Positions 52,948 through 56,420 of a stretch of 56,420 nucleotides of DNA are shown here, piece by piece. Made by a program: the position numbers and the translations under genes. How positions within the stretch are numbered: position 1 is the stretch's first letter; the number at the start of each line of letters is the position of its first letter. Below the pieces are notes generated by a model, which saw only the letters and a list, made by a program, of their open reading frames with translations, was not told the DNA's origin and made no database searches. This DNA is from Phycisphaerales bacterium (GTDB taxonomy: Bacteria; Planctomycetota; Phycisphaerae; Phycisphaerales; SM1A02): assembly GCA_014238125.1 (NCBI GenBank), contig JABABS010000080.1, positions 1-56,420 on the forward strand, written 5' to 3'.

Positions 52948-54795
52948 TTATGGACAGAGACCCCAAGCCTCGATTAATGCAAGCAAATCAGCAATATCAA
53001 CAATTCCATCTGGTATTCCATCCACACCTGAAATATCAGCGACATTGCCAGTTTGACCCCAACCAGCGATCAGCAGGAGTAAATCTTCGATATTTACCAT
53101 ACCATCGTTGCCTGCAATATCCGCGATACAGGATGCAGAAGAGACAATTTCAACACGTAACGTAAGCATTGAAATATCTGCATTTTCTCCAGGCAAATTC
53201 TCATCGGAGATTTCTATAGGCATCACAGAAGTATATACATTTGGAATTAAACCATCGGTATCAATACTAAAAGTAATCAAAGATGGAATAGAACCAACCA
53301 TCGTTATAGACATACCTTCATAGATAATTGGTGGAGATGGAATAGAAACACTATCTACTTCTAATAGAGATTGCGATCCATCGTATCCATAATTGAACAT
53401 CCAAACGGTAAATTCCTGTAGACCTGAATTTGCTTCAAAAGAAACATCATGTGTGTACCAGTCTACATCTGTTGAGAAAGAAAACGAGGCATTTGCATGA
53501 TCAATAACGGTACCACTAAGGTCAAAAATTTCTGGTGTCGTTTGTGTTTCAGGACTCGTCGATGTTAACGTAGCAGTAGCATTCCAATTCCCAGCAGCAC
53601 TTGTGTTAATCGGTAGTAATATAATTTCTGGACCAGCAAGAGCAGGAATAGAAGCGGAAGTACTCTGAGTCATATCACCTACAACTTCAATATCTACATG
53701 AAGTACATCTGCACCTTGCGTGACAACAACGGGTGCATCATTGCTAACTGATAGTGCCGCATTAACATCTGCCCCAACTAGTACACGGTCTGCACCAGGT
53801 TGCATTGCAAAGCCAAGCAACGCGGGAACTTGGTAATCTGCAAGGAGAGGCATGTGATCAGAAGCAATAATCAGTTCATCTGCAAGCGCATTCCCTCTAC
53901 CAACATCACCAGGAAAATAATAATTATTACCTGAATTTATTGCTTGATTATAGTGATCGCCATCATTTCCAAGAGCTCTATATGTGCCGTTGATTAAATC
54001 AAATCCACCGCCATCGAACAACGATGGGGATAAAAATTGAAAATCGAAACGGTCATCCAATCCCCCGCCAATGAGTCCACCATTTTGATTTAAAAGTGGA
54101 GACTGCGTATGTTTCAAAGAATTCGAACCACCACCCCAATCACTATTGCCAAGCGGATCGATTAGTTGCCCTACACCTGAATTTGTAAACCAACTATAGG
54201 CTGGCTCACTTACAGAATAAAAGTTCATATCCCCTGCAACGATGATGTGGCTTCCTGTGGGTAATGTTTCGATATCATCTCGTACATTTTCTGCCCCCGC
54301 TCTACGTGTTTCTTGATTAGAAGAACCAGTCGATGCTTTAAGGTGCATGCTATACACGTATATCCTCTTTCCAGAGTAAGCTGATACATTGAGTGCCCAC
54401 CTATCAGCATGTCGACCTGCTCCAGTAAAAATATCATTATGCAGCGCTGTATTTTCCACAAATTGAGTTGATAAGTAGAACATCGCTTGTGCCCCGCCAT
54501 ACGAACTATCGTTTTGGTCTGTAAAGGTTGCCATCGTGTAATTAGGCCCAACTACATTTTGCAATGTTGAAAGGAGTGCTTCATCCACTTCTTGAAACAA
54601 AAATATTGAAACTGGAATTGCAAACCCATGGCTATCGTCATCAGATGCAGCTTGTAATACTTGTGCCATTGCATTTGCATCGCCATTGAATTGAGCAGTG
54701 TTATAACTCATCACTCGGATTTGTCCGAGTGCGGATGCGTTCATAGCCATGGTCAACAAAAGACCGTTCAAAATTATGAGAAACCTCTTCTTCAC
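52948..54795 (-). CDS. Exported endonuclease/exonuclease/phosphatase-fold protein with dockerin-like tail
   Basis: A GTG at 54795, preceded by AGGA, gives 615 residues with a good signal peptide (KKRFLIILNGLLLTMAMNAS). A longer frame from 54957 would read into the neighbouring gene. The EEP domain shows IRVMSYNTAQFNG, SIFLFQEV, VAGDMNFYSV and a final SDHMPLLADY, the metal-binding and catalytic set of DNase I/phosphodiesterase enzymes. Beta-sandwich-like segments follow, then a paired dockerin-like module ending AWGLCP. Substrate may be nucleic acid, phospholipid or phosphate ester. It is paralogous to the next gene. Confidence 0.85.
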   Translation of the reverse strand: MKKRFLIILNGLLLTMAMNASALGQIRVMSYNTAQFNGDANAMAQVLQAASDDDSHGFAIPVSIFLFQEVDEALLSTLQNVVGPNYTMATFTDQNDSSYGGAQAMFYLSTQFVENTALHNDIFTGAGRHADRWALNVSAYSGKRIYVYSMHLKASTGSSNQETRRAGAENVRDDIETLPTGSHIIVAGDMNFYSVSEPAYSWFTNSGVGQLIDPLGNSDWGGGSNSLKHTQSPLLNQNGGLIGGGLDDRFDFQFLSPSLFDGGGFDLINGTYRALGNDGDHYNQAINSGNNYYFPGDVGRGNALADELIIASDHMPLLADYQVPALLGFAMQPGADRVLVGADVNAALSVSNDAPVVVTQGADVLHVDIEVVGDMTQSTSASIPALAGPEIILLPINTSAAGNWNATATLTSTSPETQTTPEIFDLSGTVIDHANASFSFSTDVDWYTHDVSFEANSGLQEFTVWMFNYGYDGSQSLLEVDSVSIPSPPIIYEGMSITMVGSIPSLITFSIDTDGLIPNVYTSVMPIEISDENLPGENADISMLTLRVEIVSSASCIADIAGNDGMVNIEDLLLLIAGWGQTGNVADISGVDGIPDGIVDIADLLALIEAWGLCP

Positions 54796-54832
54796 AGGTA
54801 GTCCTATACGCAAAGTGTAGCCCCTGATTGCG

Positions 54833-54858
54833 AAAAAACCAATTAAAAGGTTTTTTTT
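54833..54858 (-). terminator. AT-rich hairpin between the EEP paralogs
   Basis: AAAAAACC (54833-54840) pairs with GGTTTTTT (54849-54856), and on the minus strand the hairpin is followed by a T-run. It overlaps the stop of the upstream EEP gene. It is AT-rich and may be only partly effective. Confidence 0.45.
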
Positions 54859-55825
54859 ATTGCTCCTCAGAGATAACAACAGGTGTTTCAGCCTTATTCT
54901 TGATGATCTCGTAGTCAGCAATGACTGGAATGTGATCTGATGCGTCATGAAGGGCATTTGCTAATTCTTCATTGTTGTCGAAAAAGGGCTTACCTTGTTC
55001 ATTGATAGCCTCGTCATAATGATTTCCATCGTTCCCAAATGCGCGATACGACCCCACAATAATATCTAAACCTTTACCGTCTTGAAGCGATGCACTGATA
55101 AATTGAAAATCAAAACGGTCATCTAAACCCCCATGAATTAACGCACCCTTGCGAACTTTACGCGGAGACTGCGTATGTTTCACAGCGTCATTTTTCCATC
55201 CCTCAGTTCCTAATGGATCGGTAAGTATTTCGACAAACGCTTCGTATGCCGGTTCTTTCTTTGAATAAAAATTCATGTCGCCAACAACAAGAACATTTGC
55301 ATGTTCGGGAAGGATTGTGATGTCTTCAAGTATAGCTTTTGCTCCAATCAATCTTTGATCTTTGTTATTTGATCCAGGAGAAGCCTTCAAGTGCGCACTG
55401 TACACCCACAGAGAAACGCCCTTGTTCTCTCCAACACCTCGAAGTTCCCAGCGATCGGCATATCGACCTGCTCCAGTAAAAATGTCTTTGTGTGAATCAA
55501 CTTGTTCGATCAACTGCGTGGATTCATAAAACATTGCCTGTGCACCACCCGATTCGCCTTGGTTTGTGTACGTTCCCATTGAATATGCATCACCGAGAAG
55601 TTGGTGCAAAACTGTCTCATTTCCTTGCGATACTTCTTGGAAGAGAAAAATCGAAACTGGAATTGCATCCCCATGCGAATCATCTTCAGAAGAGATTGTT
55701 AATACTTGCTTCAACGCTTCTTGATTCCCTTGCAATTTAGCGATGTTGTAATTCACCACGCGAATTTGTGCCTGCGCGACTGCAACAAACATTAACGTAA
55801 ACAGGATTGCAAATACTTTATTCAT
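54857..55825 (-). CDS. Exported endonuclease/exonuclease/phosphatase-fold protein (paralog without dockerin)
   Basis: The ATG at 55825 gives 322 residues with a signal peptide MNKVFAILFTLMFVAVAQA. The EEP elements are IRVVNYNIAKLQGN, IPVSIFLFQEV, VVGDMNFYSKKEP and ASDHIPVIADYE, aligned with the neighbouring 615-residue protein (shared stretches IFTGAGR, ADRW, KHTQSP, GGLDDRFDFQF). It ends shortly after the EEP domain in a charged tail, with no dockerin module. The pair arose by tandem duplication; 61 bp separate them. The enzyme is exported and substrate unknown. Confidence 0.85.
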   Translation of the reverse strand: MNKVFAILFTLMFVAVAQAQIRVVNYNIAKLQGNQEALKQVLTISSEDDSHGDAIPVSIFLFQEVSQGNETVLHQLLGDAYSMGTYTNQGESGGAQAMFYESTQLIEQVDSHKDIFTGAGRYADRWELRGVGENKGVSLWVYSAHLKASPGSNNKDQRLIGAKAILEDITILPEHANVLVVGDMNFYSKKEPAYEAFVEILTDPLGTEGWKNDAVKHTQSPRKVRKGALIHGGLDDRFDFQFISASLQDGKGLDIIVGSYRAFGNDGNHYDEAINEQGKPFFDNNEELANALHDASDHIPVIADYEIIKNKAETPVVISEEQ

Positions 55826-55969
55826 AGGTGTAGTGTAATAATGTTGAGGCAAACAGAGTTTCTAGGTTATTTCTCTTTTTTTTCTACAACAAAATATACA
55901 CCAAACAAAAAAAGTGACAATATAAGCATCACCCATAGCTATAGTGACTATCAAACGACTCCAGATCTG

Positions 55970-56011
55970 AACACCACAGATTACTTATTAGATGGGTGAA
56001 TGTGTGGTGTT
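55970..56011 (+). promoter_or_regulatory. Stem-loop upstream of the small membrane protein
   Basis: AACACCACA (55970-55978) pairs perfectly with TGTGGTGTT (56003-56011) around a 24-nt loop. It lies about 39 nt before the start codon at 56050 and could be a leader structure. Confidence 0.35.
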
Positions 56012-56049
56012 TCAATTTGATCCATAATGCACCGTGAAGGAGCATCACA

Positions 56050-56187
56050 ATGCAAAACGAAGAACATAAAAAAGAGTGCTGTAATAGTTGCAAGAGAAGG
56101 AATTATTACTTTTTGCTTTTCTTAAGCATTTTCGCATTCTGGGTATCAGTGTGCCTTGCGAACGGATGGCTGTTCTTTGGCAGTTGA
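56050..56187 (+). CDS. 45-residue Cys-rich single-pass membrane protein
   Basis: ATG at 56050, TGA at 56185-56187. An excellent AAGGAG site sits 8 nt upstream, which decides the start. The N-terminus is hydrophilic and charged with a Cys cluster (KKECCNSCKRR, residues 7-17). One membrane helix follows (YYFLLFLSIFAFWVSVCLA, about 19-37), and the end is NGWLFFGS. No match to a known family can be claimed. It would be missed by a length cut-off of 60 residues. Confidence 0.6.
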   Translation: MQNEEHKKECCNSCKRRNYYFLLFLSIFAFWVSVCLANGWLFFGS

Positions 56188-56248
56188 ACAGGTTTTTATA
56201 GTTTTGGTTCTACTGCACAGTGTGCAGTCAAGTGTATAGTCGTGCATT

Positions 56249-56285
56249 AAAAAACGGTAAGTACAGGTATTTGCTGTACTTACCG
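56249..56285 (-). terminator. Perfect 12-bp hairpin with T-run on the minus strand
   Basis: CGGTAAGTACAG (56255-56266) pairs with CTGTACTTACCG (56274-56285) around GTATTTG. On the minus strand six T residues follow, so it fits a terminator for a gene reading in from the right edge. The plus-strand side is only moderately T-rich. The last 135 bases of the window contain no frame I can support on either strand. Confidence 0.65.
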
Positions 56286-56420
56286 CTCAATTTCTCTTTG
56301 AAAGATGAACAGTTGGGATGAACCGACCCGATACATTACTGTACCGGTACGCGATCTTGCGATCGCACGAGGATGTGCTGACAACAGAGGGTAGATCTCT
56401 CTACTACATCAAGCAAATCA

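Noticed and set aside
56305-56420. Two short plus-strand frames (ATG at 56305 and 56318) and a minus-strand frame near the right edge
   Set aside because: Each is under 45 codons, they compete for the same bases, and codon choice does not match the neighbours. The window ends before any could be tested.
1-56420. CRISPR array, toxin-antitoxin pair, restriction-modification or prophage cluster
   Set aside because: No regularly spaced repeats and no gene motifs of these systems were seen on either strand.

Overview
The window is a gene-dense, fairly AT-rich (roughly 40-45% GC by eye) bacterial chromosome segment with about 41 supported protein genes. No rRNA, complete tRNA, CRISPR array or insertion sequence was seen. 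Several traits point to a planctomycete, most likely of the Phycisphaerae type. Three secreted proteins end in a paired Asp-rich dockerin-like module that finishes in W-G-x-C. A rhomboid protease starts M-G-I-Y-D-R. SecD and SecF are fused. A FlgI-like lipoprotein, a Minf_1886-type protein and a MoxR/Bat operon are also present. The taxonomic call is inference from gene content.

Layout. 1-230: a tRNA 3'-end-like fragment and a short reading frame resembling the tails found next to planctomycete integrases, possibly the scar of an integrated element. 293-6882: secreted or peripheral enzymes (SGNH hydrolase, NAD-binding epimerase-like protein, Tat-exported amidase, a sialidase fused to a PqqB-like metallo-beta-lactamase domain, a dockerin-bearing esterase). 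6962-16231: typA, an O-methyltransferase, the FlgI-like lipoprotein, smc and an alpha/beta hydrolase that overlaps the smc 3' end. 16339-23186 (minus strand): rhomboid, tgt, yajC, secDF and a LysM protein, mostly overlapping or closely spaced and probably one operon around protein export. 23297-26937 (minus): xseA, xseB, a prepilin peptidase and an OmpA-like lipoprotein, closed by a strong terminator. 26967-32281 (plus): recG, polX and ffh, with recG divergent from xseA across a 29-nt gap that carries a 10-bp inverted repeat.

32309-35226 (minus): AI-2E-type permease, Minf_1886 protein and an amidohydrolase. 35341-38213 (plus): an OmpA-like lipoprotein with a structured leader, a transglutaminase-like protein whose signal-peptide coding region contains a perfect intrinsic terminator, a zinc-ribbon membrane protein and a coiled-coil protein. 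38246-41974: a DUF3553-type protein with a clear promoter, gdhA, a bifunctional chorismate mutase/prephenate dehydrogenase and a small orphan. 42054-50638: a complete eight-gene MoxR/DUF58/BatA-E operon, mostly joined by 1-4 nt overlaps. 50639-55825: a structured intergenic region with a direct repeat, then three exported proteins on the minus strand: a cupredoxin/lamin-tail/dockerin protein and two tandem endonuclease/exonuclease/phosphatase paralogs. 56050-56187: a 45-residue membrane protein, followed by a strong hairpin.

I do not see a clear new defence or biosynthetic system. The most unusual items are the sialidase/PqqB-like fusion, the terminator inside a signal-peptide coding region, the recG/xseA start-site inverted repeat, the shared W-G-x-C dockerin tails, the orphan FlgI-like lipoprotein and the small Cys-rich membrane protein with its structured leader.
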